Assembly (NCBI GenBank): GCA_023246985.1
Contig: JAHFHJ010000003.1
Coordinates: 13,950 to 25,744, forward strand
Direction of reading: 5' to 3'
DNA from: Candidatus Omnitrophota bacterium
GTDB taxonomy: Bacteria > Omnitrophota > Omnitrophia > Omnitrophales > Aquincolibacteriaceae
Length of the DNA stretch: 11,795 nt
The translations under genes and the position numbers were made by a program. Every line of letters starts with the position of its first letter. Positions within the stretch are counted from its first letter, which is position 1. Positions 1 through 7,290 of the stretch are shown piece after piece. The notes beneath the pieces were generated by a model. It did not search any database. It saw nothing but the letters and a program-made list of their open reading frames with translations, and was not told the origin of the DNA.

Positions 1-55
1 GAGCCGCGTTCTGCATCAAAACGAATCAATAACAAATGACATTTCAATAAACCAC

Positions 56-75
56 GGAAGCATCGCGACGCTTCC
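56..75. repeat. 20-bp near-perfect palindrome upstream of parB
   Basis: GGAAGC at 56-61 is matched by GCTTCC at 70-75, and the middle contains the palindrome TCGCGA. Only one symmetric pair is mismatched, so 18 of 20 bases obey the symmetry. No T-run follows, so it does not look like an intrinsic terminator. It lies 20 bp before the parB start and could be an operator or an mRNA hairpin. It does not match the usual parS consensus. Positions 1-55 show no recognisable gene end, though a short tail of an upstream gene (parA would be the usual neighbour) could end here. Confidence 0.5.
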
Positions 76-95
76 TGTCTCTAACGGGGGAACTC

Positions 96-1046
96 ATGAA
101 AAAAGCACTCGGTAAAGGATTAAGCGCCTTAATTCCTGACAGCTACAAAGACCCAATGACTGCGACGATCCCTCGGGAAATTCCTACGGCAGCGACCACG
201 CTCACTACGGAGCCGGAAAGCGTCGTTCAGGCCACAGCGGTCTTTTCGAAGGCCTCGGCATTTCAAATGATCCCGATATCCCGTATCGAGGCGAACGCGG
301 ATCAGCCCCGCAAAACATTCAATACGGAGGCCATCCAAGAGCTCGCCAATTCGATTCAGGAAAAAGGCGTCATGCAGCCGATCATCGTAAAGAGAAAAGG
401 GGAAGGAAATTATGAGCTGATCTGCGGCGAACGGAGGCTTCGTGCGGCAGCACTCTGCGGATTGACCGAAGTGCCCGCTATTATTAAAGATATCGCAGCT
501 GAGGATTTTCTGGAGTGGGCGCTGATCGAGAACATTCAGCGCGAAGATTTGAATCCCATCGAAGAGGCCGAGGCCTACCAGCGTCTTGTGGAAGAACGCG
601 GGATCTCCCAAGAGGAAGTCGCAAAAAGGGTGGGGAAGAATCGCGTCACGGTCACCAACACGCTGAGGCTTTTGCGTCTCCCCCAGGAGGTAAGGCAATA
701 TCTGGCTGACGGAAGGCTTTCGGCGGGACACGCGCGAGCGTTACTGGGACTTTTAACCCCGGAACACCAGCGGCATATGGCCAAACGAATCGTCGAAGAA
801 AATCTTTCCGTGCGTCAGGTCGAAGCGATCGTGAATCGCAGCAACGCGCATAAGCGAAAAGCAAAGACCGCGCGACATCTCAGCGCCGAGGTCGTGGATC
901 TCGAAACGCGCCTGACGCATTTCCTTGGGACCCAGGCGAAGATCTACCCGCGAAAAAATCAAAAAGAAGGCCGTGTCGAAATCCAGTATTTTTCCCTAGA
1001 AGACCTCGACCGCGTTCTTCAAAAGATCGGCCTGCCGCGCGGTTGA
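96..1046 (+). CDS. parB: Chromosome partitioning protein ParB
   Basis: ParB-family DNA-binding CTPase, 316 residues, a usual length for chromosomal ParB. It binds parS sites, spreads as a CTP-dependent clamp, and works with ParA to segregate replicated origins. The N-terminus has the typical ParB opening with a GKGLSALIP motif (residues 6-14), which in the family recruits ParA. A variable linker follows to about residue 55. The N-terminal CTP-binding domain has the QPR motif (70-72), GERRLRAA (111-118) and ENIQREDLNPIEEA (145-158). A helix-turn-helix lies at about 169-193 (SQEEVAKRVGKNRVTVTNTL). The C-terminal dimerisation domain covers about 265-313. The ATG has a GGGGGA ribosome site at 86-91. 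ParA is not in the window and is probably just upstream. An intrinsic terminator overlaps the stop codon. Confidence 0.96.
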   Translation: MKKALGKGLSALIPDSYKDPMTATIPREIPTAATTLTTEPESVVQATAVFSKASAFQMIPISRIEANADQPRKTFNTEAIQELANSIQEKGVMQPIIVKRKGEGNYELICGERRLRAAALCGLTEVPAIIKDIAAEDFLEWALIENIQREDLNPIEEAEAYQRLVEERGISQEEVAKRVGKNRVTVTNTLRLLRLPQEVRQYLADGRLSAGHARALLGLLTPEHQRHMAKRIVEENLSVRQVEAIVNRSNAHKRKAKTARHLSAEVVDLETRLTHFLGTQAKIYPRKNQKEGRVEIQYFSLEDLDRVLQKIGLPRG

Positions 1047-1066
1047 TGCCCGCGGGTCTTTTTTTT
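1035..1066 (+). terminator. Intrinsic terminator of parB
   Basis: A GC-rich hairpin pairs CCGCGCGG (1035-1042, one bulged G) with CCGCGGG (1050-1056), giving a seven-pair stem and a seven-base loop. Eight T residues follow at 1059-1066. The left arm lies in the last codons of parB and the stop codon is in the loop. It separates parB from the sugar-utilisation genes. Confidence 0.85.
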
Positions 1067-1087
1067 CACGGAGAAACGAAAAGGGTC

Positions 1088-1118
1088 TTTACAGAGAGCC
1101 CGCCTACCATGCTATAAT
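1088..1118 (+). promoter_or_regulatory. Extended -10 promoter for the binding-protein operon
   Basis: A perfect TATAAT -10 box lies at 1113-1118. The TG of an extended -10 (TGC before TATAAT) is at 1110-1111. The best -35 is TTTACA at 1088-1093. The spacer is 19 bp, longer than the ideal 17, which the extended -10 can offset. Transcription would start near 1125, leaving a leader of about 90 bases before the first gene. No AGCGTT half-site of the kind seen upstream of the ROK gene is present here. Confidence 0.7.
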
Positions 1119-1213
1119 TCCCGAGCTTTTATCGCTTTCGTGTTTTTTTTCTATTATCAAAGAAAATATTCCTCGCAAAGCCGGCAGCGCCTTTCAAACG
1201 AAGGGAATTCCGC

Positions 1214-2512
1214 ATGGCAAAAGGATTTTTCAGAATGAAGGGTTTTTCCATTCTTTTAACAATCTTTGTTTTGGCGGGTTGCGGCCCTTCGGTGGAGCCG
1301 GGAGCCCAAGGCATTAAGGAAGTCAAAGTCAGTTTCTGGGGAACGCCCGAAGAGATTAGCATTATTACCGAGGCGCTCGCGCCGTGGCAGAAACAGCACC
1401 CCGGGATCAAGATTGTATTTGAGCACACACCCTACACCGGGTATATCAGCAAGGTTCTGACAAGAATTGCCGGCGGCGCGGCTCCGGACATCATCGCCAC
1501 CGAAGTTGATTATTTCGTGACCTTCGCCACCAAAGGCGTTCTCGAAGACCTGACGCCTTACGCGAAAGCCGATTCCCCGGAATTTGATACAAGCGATTTC
1601 TTTCCGCAAATCCTCGACCGTTTTACGTATCAGGGAAAGCTTTTAGCCGTTCCAAGAGATATCGCGCCGTTCGCGTGCGTTTTTTATAACAAAAAAGTTT
1701 TTGACCAGGCCCATCTCCCATATCCTACCGACGATTGGAATTGGAGCGACCTGTTGCGTCTCGCGCGGGAACTCACCCAGAAAGACGGCTCCGGCCGTAT
1801 TTCGCGGTATGGATTTTATAGCTGGGCCTGGCAGGATTTCGTTTATGGGAACGGCGGCGGCTTGGTGGACAATGTAAAAAATCCCGCCAAGACCCGTTTG
1901 GATGATGATCGTTCCGTCATGGGGCTCCAGTTTTATGCGGATCTCAGCGCGCTCTATGAAGCGATGCCGACGCCCACCGCTTTTACGAATTTCGGGATGG
2001 GCGCGGACCGGATGTTCGCCAACGGCCGCATCGCGATGTTTCTTTCCGGCATTTGGGAAACGCCGCAATTCCGCAACTATGATTTTGAATGGGATGTGGC
2101 CATGTTCCCCAAGAACGATAAAGGCGTTCGCGCATTCGGGGCGGGAGGAACGGGATACGCGATTCTCAAATCTTCTAAGCGCAAAAAAGCGGCTTGGGAA
2201 GTGATCAAGGCCTTGACCGGACCGGAAGGGCAGCGCCGGTTCGCCCAGCGCGGTCTCGCGCAACCCGCGCGCATTTCGGTGGCGGAGAGCGATGCTTTTG
2301 CGGGGGATCCGTCCGCTCCCCAAAACAAAAAAATGCTCAACGAAGCGGTTCAATACGCGGTCTTCAGCCCCTTTCATCCGAAATGGCGCGAGATCGAAGA
2401 AAAACATATCCGCCCGAAGCTGGACCTCGTTTTTAACGGGAAAAAAACCGCTGCCGAAGCCGCTCAAGAGCTGGCCCCCGAAGTCAACGCCCAGTTGCGA
2501 CAACCCGAATAA
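1214..2512 (+). CDS. ABC-type sugar-binding lipoprotein
   Basis: Extracellular solute-binding protein of the family-1 (MalE/UgpB-like) type, 432 residues, the usual length. It would be tethered to a membrane and deliver a sugar or oligosaccharide to an ABC importer. A short basic N-terminus and hydrophobic segment (about 10-21) end in a lipobox LAGC, making Cys23 the lipidated residue. Family features include the GGAAPDII stretch (87-94), the FANGRIAMFLSG segment (268-279) and aromatic residues typical of sugar sites (Trp175, Trp177, Trp204, Trp206, Trp281). ATG 1214 follows AAGGGA at about 1201-1206. An alternative ATG at 1235 would also leave a workable lipoprotein signal. It is first in a run with the phosphorylase and glycoamylase-like genes. 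No permease or ATPase gene is adjacent, which is unusual. The ligand cannot be read from sequence; context suggests a beta-glucan oligosaccharide. Confidence 0.9.
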   Translation: MAKGFFRMKGFSILLTIFVLAGCGPSVEPGAQGIKEVKVSFWGTPEEISIITEALAPWQKQHPGIKIVFEHTPYTGYISKVLTRIAGGAAPDIIATEVDYFVTFATKGVLEDLTPYAKADSPEFDTSDFFPQILDRFTYQGKLLAVPRDIAPFACVFYNKKVFDQAHLPYPTDDWNWSDLLRLARELTQKDGSGRISRYGFYSWAWQDFVYGNGGGLVDNVKNPAKTRLDDDRSVMGLQFYADLSALYEAMPTPTAFTNFGMGADRMFANGRIAMFLSGIWETPQFRNYDFEWDVAMFPKNDKGVRAFGAGGTGYAILKSSKRKKAAWEVIKALTGPEGQRRFAQRGLAQPARISVAESDAFAGDPSAPQNKKMLNEAVQYAVFSPFHPKWREIEEKHIRPKLDLVFNGKKTAAEAAQELAPEVNAQLRQPE

Positions 2513-2539
2513 GCGCCGCATTCCAAAATTGAAGAAGCC

Positions 2540-2545
2540 AAGGAG
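2540..2545 (+). promoter_or_regulatory. Ribosome binding site fixing the GTG start of the GH94 gene
   Basis: AAGGAG lies 10 bases before GTG 2556. The reading frame is open upstream to 2292 but has no similar site there, and that stretch overlaps the binding-protein gene. The site therefore supports GTG 2556 as the start. Confidence 0.75.
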
Positions 2546-2555
2546 TCTTGCCATC

Positions 2556-5012
2556 GTGCCTAGAAAGTCGAAAGAAAGAAAAAAAGAAGAAGCGAGACTT
2601 TTGATCAAAGAGGATCACGCGGAAAAGAAATTCGCTTCCCAATACGGATATTTCACGGCCGACGGACGCGAATATGTCATCACGCGTCCGGACACGCCGC
2701 GCCCCTGGGTGAATGTGATCTCGAACGGGGATTATGGCACGATCGAAACACAGACCGGATCGGGGTTTTCCTGGCGCGACAATTCGAATCTGTCGCGGAT
2801 CACGCGCTGGGACCAGGACCTTATCCGCGATAATTGGGGGAAATATATTTATGTGCGCGATCGGGATAACGGGGACTATTGGTCCGGGACCTGGAAGCCG
2901 TGCATGCCGAAGTACGATTTTTTTGAAGCGCGGCACGGTCAGGGATATTCGGTCCTGACCAGCAAGTTCAACGGGATCCGGTTCGAGAAAACGATCTTTG
3001 TGGACGTGGAAGATCCGGTGGAGGTCTGGAAGGTCGTTCTTACCAACTGCTCCGGGAAAAAACGGCGGCTAAGTCTTTTTACCTATTTTGACTGGTGCCT
3101 CGGCAACTGGTCGGACACGCACCGGGAATTTCATAAAACTTTCATTGAAACGCGGATCGATAAAAAATACGGCTGTGTCCACGGCGTCAAACGCGCGCCG
3201 CTCGTGCCCGGGTTCATCTCGACCGGCATGACCGAAAAACCGTTGCAGGGATTTCACGGCGCGAGCCCAAAGCCCGTGGCGTATGACGGCGATAAAGAAG
3301 CTTTCCTCGGCCGTTATGGCGAGATCCACGCGCCGGCGGCGGTCGTAGAAGGAAAGTGCCGCAACTCGGAAGGAAAGTGGGGCGATGCCGCGGCAAGCCT
3401 TCAGGTCGATGTGGAACTGGGGCCCCAGGAAACGAAGACCGTGATCTTTACGCTGGGTTCCACGCGCACTCGCGAAGACGCCGAGAGAATCCTCCAGAAA
3501 TATTCTAATCCCCGGGCCGCGCATCAGGAGCTTCAGAGGGTCAAGGCGCTCTGGGATTCTTTTGTTCATGCTTCGGAGGTCGAGACGCCGGACGAGGCCC
3601 TCAATTTTATGACGAACACTTGGATGAAATATCAGGCCATCTCCGCGCGCCTCTGGGCCAAATGCGCCTACTATCAATCGAGCGGCGGCTACGGATTCCG
3701 CGATCAGCTTCAGGATTGCCAGATCTTTTTCGCGACGCGTCCGGAGCTTGCGAAAAAACAGATCCTGCTTCACGCCGAACAGCAGTTTCCTGACGGGACC
3801 GTGTACCACTGGTGGCATCACGGGACAAACATCGGCGCGATCACGCGTTGTTCCGACGACTTGCTCTGGCTCGACTTCATCACGCTCAACTATCTTGATG
3901 AGACGGCGGACGAATCAATCCTGGACGCCCCTGTCAAATTTCTGCCGGATCCGAAGACTCAAGAGGTCTTCTCGGGGACACTTTACGACCATTTGCTCCG
4001 GGCGATTGACAAAACGCTTACGAGATTTTCTCCGCGCGGGCTGCCGCTTATCGGGGAATGCGACTGGAACGACGGGTTGAGTCATGTCGGCGTGAAGGGG
4101 AAAGGCGAATCCATATGGCTGGGGCAGTTCCTGTACGGCATTTTGAACCGCATCGCGCCGGTCATGAAAAAACGCGGCGATAAAGTAAAAGCCGAAGCCT
4201 ATCTCCAACGCGCCGAAGCGATGAAAAAAGTTTTGAACCAAGACGGGTGGGATGGGGAATGGTATCTCGGAGCGACGCGCGATGACGGACGCCCGCTGGG
4301 CAGCAAAAAGTGCGAGACCGGAAAGATCTTTCTTAATTGCCAAACGTGGGCGGTCATTACGGGCGTGGCCGACGCAAAGCGCGCCAGGATTGCCATGGAT
4401 TCGGCGGCGAAATGGCTCTATCAACAATACGGGCCGCTTCTTTTGACGCCGGGTTACAACGAGACCGACGCAACGATCGGCTACATTACGCGTTATGCCC
4501 CTTCGGTTCGCGAAAACGGCGGGCTTTACACGCACGCCGGCACCTGGGCGGTTCAAGCCGAGGCGATGATGCGTGACGGGGAAAAGGCGTATCAAGTCTA
4601 CAAAAGTTTCAATCCGGTGCTTCGCGGCTTGAAACCGGATATTTATTATAGCGAGCCCTATGTGACAGCGGGGAATGTCGATGGGCCGGATTCTCCCCAC
4701 AACGGGCGGGGCGGATGGACCTGGTATACGGGCTCGGCGGCATGGTACATGGTCGTCGCGATGAACTGGCTTTTAGGCATTCGCCCGACCGCGGAAGGCC
4801 TCATCGTTGATCCCGTGATCCCGAAGCAATGGCCAGGTTTTAAAATGAAGCGCCTTTTCCGAGGGGCCACCTACCTGATCGATGTTAAAAATCCAGGCCC
4901 GATCGGCCAAGGAGTCAAGGATCTTGTGGTGGATGGAAAAAAACAGAAAGAAAATCTTATCCCGGATCTTCGGGACGGCAGGACGCACCGGGTCGAAGTG
5001 ACGCTCGGGTGA
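2556..5012 (+). CDS. GH94 family glycoside phosphorylase (cellobiose/beta-glucoside phosphorylase-like)
   Basis: From GTG 2556 the protein has 818 residues, close to cellobiose and chitobiose phosphorylases (about 800-820). The family cleaves a beta-glucoside with inorganic phosphate, giving a sugar 1-phosphate. No signal peptide is seen, so it should be cytoplasmic. After a Lys/Glu-rich tail (about 1-29) comes the family N-terminus YGYFTADGREYVITRP (30-45) and GDYWSGTWKP (106-115). The catalytic (alpha/alpha)6 domain has GFRDQLQD (380-387), HWWHH (418-422) and DWNDG (503-507), whose first Asp aligns with the catalytic acid. ENGGLYTHAGTW (653-664) and WTWYTGSAAW (721-730) carry the His and Thr-Gly that bind phosphate in cellobiose phosphorylase. 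The substrate is uncertain: cellobiose, laminaribiose and beta-1,2 oligomers are all possible. Known 1,2-beta-oligoglucan phosphorylases are longer, above 1000 residues. It lies 43 bp after the binding-protein gene. Confidence 0.92.
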   Translation: MPRKSKERKKEEARLLIKEDHAEKKFASQYGYFTADGREYVITRPDTPRPWVNVISNGDYGTIETQTGSGFSWRDNSNLSRITRWDQDLIRDNWGKYIYVRDRDNGDYWSGTWKPCMPKYDFFEARHGQGYSVLTSKFNGIRFEKTIFVDVEDPVEVWKVVLTNCSGKKRRLSLFTYFDWCLGNWSDTHREFHKTFIETRIDKKYGCVHGVKRAPLVPGFISTGMTEKPLQGFHGASPKPVAYDGDKEAFLGRYGEIHAPAAVVEGKCRNSEGKWGDAAASLQVDVELGPQETKTVIFTLGSTRTREDAERILQKYSNPRAAHQELQRVKALWDSFVHASEVETPDEALNFMTNTWMKYQAISARLWAKCAYYQSSGGYGFRDQLQDCQIFFATRPELAKKQILLHAEQQFPDGTVYHWWHHGTNIGAITRCSDDLLWLDFITLNYLDETADESILDAPVKFLPDPKTQEVFSGTLYDHLLRAIDKTLTRFSPRGLPLIGECDWNDGLSHVGVKGKGESIWLGQFLYGILNRIAPVMKKRGDKVKAEAYLQRAEAMKKVLNQDGWDGEWYLGATRDDGRPLGSKKCETGKIFLNCQTWAVITGVADAKRARIAMDSAAKWLYQQYGPLLLTPGYNETDATIGYITRYAPSVRENGGLYTHAGTWAVQAEAMMRDGEKAYQVYKSFNPVLRGLKPDIYYSEPYVTAGNVDGPDSPHNGRGGWTWYTGSAAWYMVVAMNWLLGIRPTAEGLIVDPVIPKQWPGFKMKRLFRGATYLIDVKNPGPIGQGVKDLVVDGKKQKENLIPDLRDGRTHRVEVTLG

Positions 5013-7120
5013 GCGATCAAGCCATGAGATCGCAAAAAAAGCGTTCTTTAGATTTGAGCGAGTGCTTGAAGAGCGTTTTTCTTTTTTTGATGAGCGCCGC
5101 TTTTCTCGTCGCGATCGTTCCTTCCGGCGACGCGGCCACGAAGGCTCCCCCCCGGAAATCTTTAGAGCATTATGTCCAACAGATCGGTCCCGCGGGCGGA
5201 GAGGCGCCGCTGGATATCGGAAAAGTCTACAACAGTGTCCCCCCCGACAAACCCCTCCGGACCGCGACACAATTCAAGGTTGTGGACGACTTCAACGGCG
5301 GGGAGCTCAAGAATAGTCTTGGCGGGGCCTGGATCGTGGAGAAGGAGCAGGAAAAAAAGGTCCGGCTGGATTTGAAAAAAGAAGATGCTCGCGGAGCTCA
5401 ATCCGGATCTTCCTTATGGGCGCGAATCAATCTCAAGAAAAAAGACAAGACGACCTTCAGGACCTTGCTGGAACGGCTCGATATGAGCGCCGCGCATTAT
5501 CTCGTGCTTAAATGCAAAACACAGGCCGCGGCGCCGTTCAGAGGACGTATTCGGGTCGCCCTAAGCGATTGGGCGGGGAAGACGGTGGAAAAGGACATCA
5601 CGGAGGCCTGTCTTGAGACGGAAAATTGGAATGACGTGGTTCTGCCGATGGCCGCTTTTATGGGCGTCGATCTTGACCAGCTCGGCTATCTTTCTTTCAG
5701 CGTATTTGCGCGGGACCATAACCTGGCGGGAAAGTTGGGCCTGGATGAGATCGCTTTTGGGGGGCAGTCCGAAGTCGGTTTTGAAAGCAACGAGGACAAT
5801 TTTGTAGGCTTTCCGCAAGCCGTGCTGAATGAGCCGCGGCGTAAAGAGCTCCTGGCGACCCGCGATGATAAAGAACTTCTTCTCAAAATCGCTCAAGACA
5901 CCTGGCGGTATTTCGAAAACGCTACCGACAAAAGAAACCATCTGATCTCGGACCATTTCAAGGTGGGCGATTTTCCTCTGGCGGGCGCCTATACCTCCCC
6001 CACCGATATTGCCCTAGACCTTATGGGGACGGTGGCCGCGCGCGATCTGGGGATCATTACTCCGGGCCAAGCGGCCCGGCGCGTTCAGGCCGTTTTGAAG
6101 ACGCTTAAAAAACTAAAGACATGGAAAGGTTTTTTCTTCAATTTTTATGAGACGACCCGGTTAGGCGTGGCTCGCCCATTCATCTCAAGCGTCGATAACG
6201 GCTGGCTTGCCGTTTCCCTGGTCGTCGCGCGGCAGGCCTTTCCTGGCGAGATTGCGGCGGAAGCCTCCGCCATTCTCGACGGGTTCCATTTTCAGGAATT
6301 TCTCGATCCCGACGTCCATCAACTCAGGGTCGGTTTTGACGTGGAACAGCAGCGGCCCACGCCTTATCATTATGGGATGCTTGTGACAGAGGCGCGCGTG
6401 GCGAGCCTCTACGGGATCGGCAAAGGAGATCTCCCCCGGGAGCATTGGTGGTATCTTTATCGCACGGCGCCGGAGGACTGGGAGTGGCAGACGCAAAAGC
6501 CGCAGGGGAAAAGGGTCGCACGAGACAAGGTCGGCTATTTTCAAGGTTATTATAAGGATGGAAAACAAAAATTCGTACCCAGCTGGGGCGGCTCGCTTTT
6601 TGAATTTCTGATGCCGACCCTGGTCATTAGCGAACAAAAATATGCGAAAAAAAATCTCGGAATAAACGACCGGATCGCGGTGGAACTCCAGCGGGATTAC
6701 GCGTTGAAGGAGAAAAAATATCCCGTCTGGGGGATTTCGCCGACCGCGACTTCGGATGGAAGGCGATGGCAATACGGAGAGTATGGGGTCAAAAGACTCG
6801 GCGTTAAAGGATATCCGGACAGGGGCGTGATCACTCCCCACGCGAGTTTTCTGGCTCTGGACGCTCTTCCAAAAGACGCGATCAAAAACATTCGAAAACT
6901 TCTCGAGTTCGAGCTTTACGGAGAGTACGGCTTTTATGACGCCATCTCTTTTCCGAGCAAGAGAATCAACACCCAGTATTTGGCTCTGGACCAGGGCATG
7001 GTGCTTATCCCGATCGCAAATTATTTGAAAAAGGGAGTGATCCAAGGCTATTTCCACGCGGATCCGGTTGGAAAGAAAACCGGGAAATTGCTTGAACAGG
7101 AGGATTTTTTTAAGGATTAA
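5009..7120 (+). CDS. Exported glycoamylase-like (GH144/GH189-related) protein with N-terminal CBM-like domain
   Basis: 703 residues from a GTG that overlaps the preceding stop in a GTGA junction, which suggests translational coupling. ATG 5024 is an alternative start. A basic stretch and hydrophobic core (about 22-37) ending near SGDA|A (cleavage about 42) look like a signal peptide. Residues 89-252 resemble a beta-sandwich carbohydrate-binding module (VDDFNGGEL start, LDEIAFGG end). Residues 284-420 match the DUF3131-like part of the glycoamylase fold (TWRYFEN, TSPTDIALDLM, FISSVDNGWLA). Residues 455-690 match the glycoamylase-like domain: SWGGSLFEFLMP (525-536), PVWGISPTA (572-580), GVITPHASFLAL (606-617), GFYDAI (641-646) and DQGMVLIPIANYL (671-683). 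Relatives include GH144 endo-beta-1,2-glucanases and the middle module of cyclic beta-1,2-glucan synthase. It probably hydrolyses or rearranges a beta-glucan outside the cytoplasm. Linkage specificity is inferred only. Confidence 0.82.
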   Translation: MSDQAMRSQKKRSLDLSECLKSVFLFLMSAAFLVAIVPSGDAATKAPPRKSLEHYVQQIGPAGGEAPLDIGKVYNSVPPDKPLRTATQFKVVDDFNGGELKNSLGGAWIVEKEQEKKVRLDLKKEDARGAQSGSSLWARINLKKKDKTTFRTLLERLDMSAAHYLVLKCKTQAAAPFRGRIRVALSDWAGKTVEKDITEACLETENWNDVVLPMAAFMGVDLDQLGYLSFSVFARDHNLAGKLGLDEIAFGGQSEVGFESNEDNFVGFPQAVLNEPRRKELLATRDDKELLLKIAQDTWRYFENATDKRNHLISDHFKVGDFPLAGAYTSPTDIALDLMGTVAARDLGIITPGQAARRVQAVLKTLKKLKTWKGFFFNFYETTRLGVARPFISSVDNGWLAVSLVVARQAFPGEIAAEASAILDGFHFQEFLDPDVHQLRVGFDVEQQRPTPYHYGMLVTEARVASLYGIGKGDLPREHWWYLYRTAPEDWEWQTQKPQGKRVARDKVGYFQGYYKDGKQKFVPSWGGSLFEFLMPTLVISEQKYAKKNLGINDRIAVELQRDYALKEKKYPVWGISPTATSDGRRWQYGEYGVKRLGVKGYPDRGVITPHASFLALDALPKDAIKNIRKLLEFELYGEYGFYDAISFPSKRINTQYLALDQGMVLIPIANYLKKGVIQGYFHADPVGKKTGKLLEQEDFFKD

Positions 7121-7175
7121 GAGTTCTAACCCCTTGTTCCAAAATGGCTTAAGATTTCCGTAAAACGAAATTCAA

Positions 7176-7241
7176 TTAACGCTTTGACAAAACATATCGT
7201 AGCGTTAAAATGAGCGGCACATGAGACGCTTATATAGCGTT
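7176..7241. promoter_or_regulatory. Operator-like array of AACGCT/AGCGTT half-sites
   Basis: A perfect 8-bp inverted repeat pairs TTAACGCT (7176-7183) with AGCGTTAA (7201-7208). It brackets the -35 box, and its right arm runs into the -10. A second, tighter inverted repeat follows: ACGCT-TATAT-AGCGT at 7226-7240, with the right half extending to AGCGTT at 7241. In all, four copies of one hexamer-like half-site sit across and just after the promoter of the ROK gene. This is the expected placement for a repressor that blocks RNA polymerase, and autoregulation by the ROK protein is the simplest reading. Confidence 0.6.
7184..7211 (+). promoter_or_regulatory. Sigma-70 promoter of the ROK gene
   Basis: A consensus TTGACA (7184-7189) and a TAAAAT (7206-7211) are separated by 16 bp. 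The transcription start is predicted near 7218, leaving a leader of about 70 bases. The promoter lies inside an inverted-repeat array and is therefore probably repressible. It may also drive bioB and the SDR gene, since no terminator is seen between them. Confidence 0.75.
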
Positions 7242-7290
7242 CAAAGAATGGGTTACGGAAAACGCAATTTTTGAAAGGAGTTTCAAGATT

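Noticed and set aside
1062..1078. parS-like sequence just after parB (TTTCAC, three bases, GAAAC)
   Set aside because: The halves resemble the parS consensus but the spacing is one base too long, and the left part is the terminator T-run. Chance similarity is likely.
2292..2555. Upstream extension of the GH94 reading frame
   Set aside because: It overlaps the binding-protein gene and encodes a basic, low-complexity stretch unlike GH94. GTG 2556 has a good ribosome site.
1643..2608. Long minus-strand open frames opposite the real genes
   Set aside because: They mirror the codon bias of plus-strand genes with clear family motifs and show no recognisable protein features. Similar frames lie opposite most genes here.
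7155..7170. Imperfect TTTC/GAAA symmetry upstream of the ROK promoter
   Set aside because: The match is short and imperfect and unrelated to the AACGCT half-sites.
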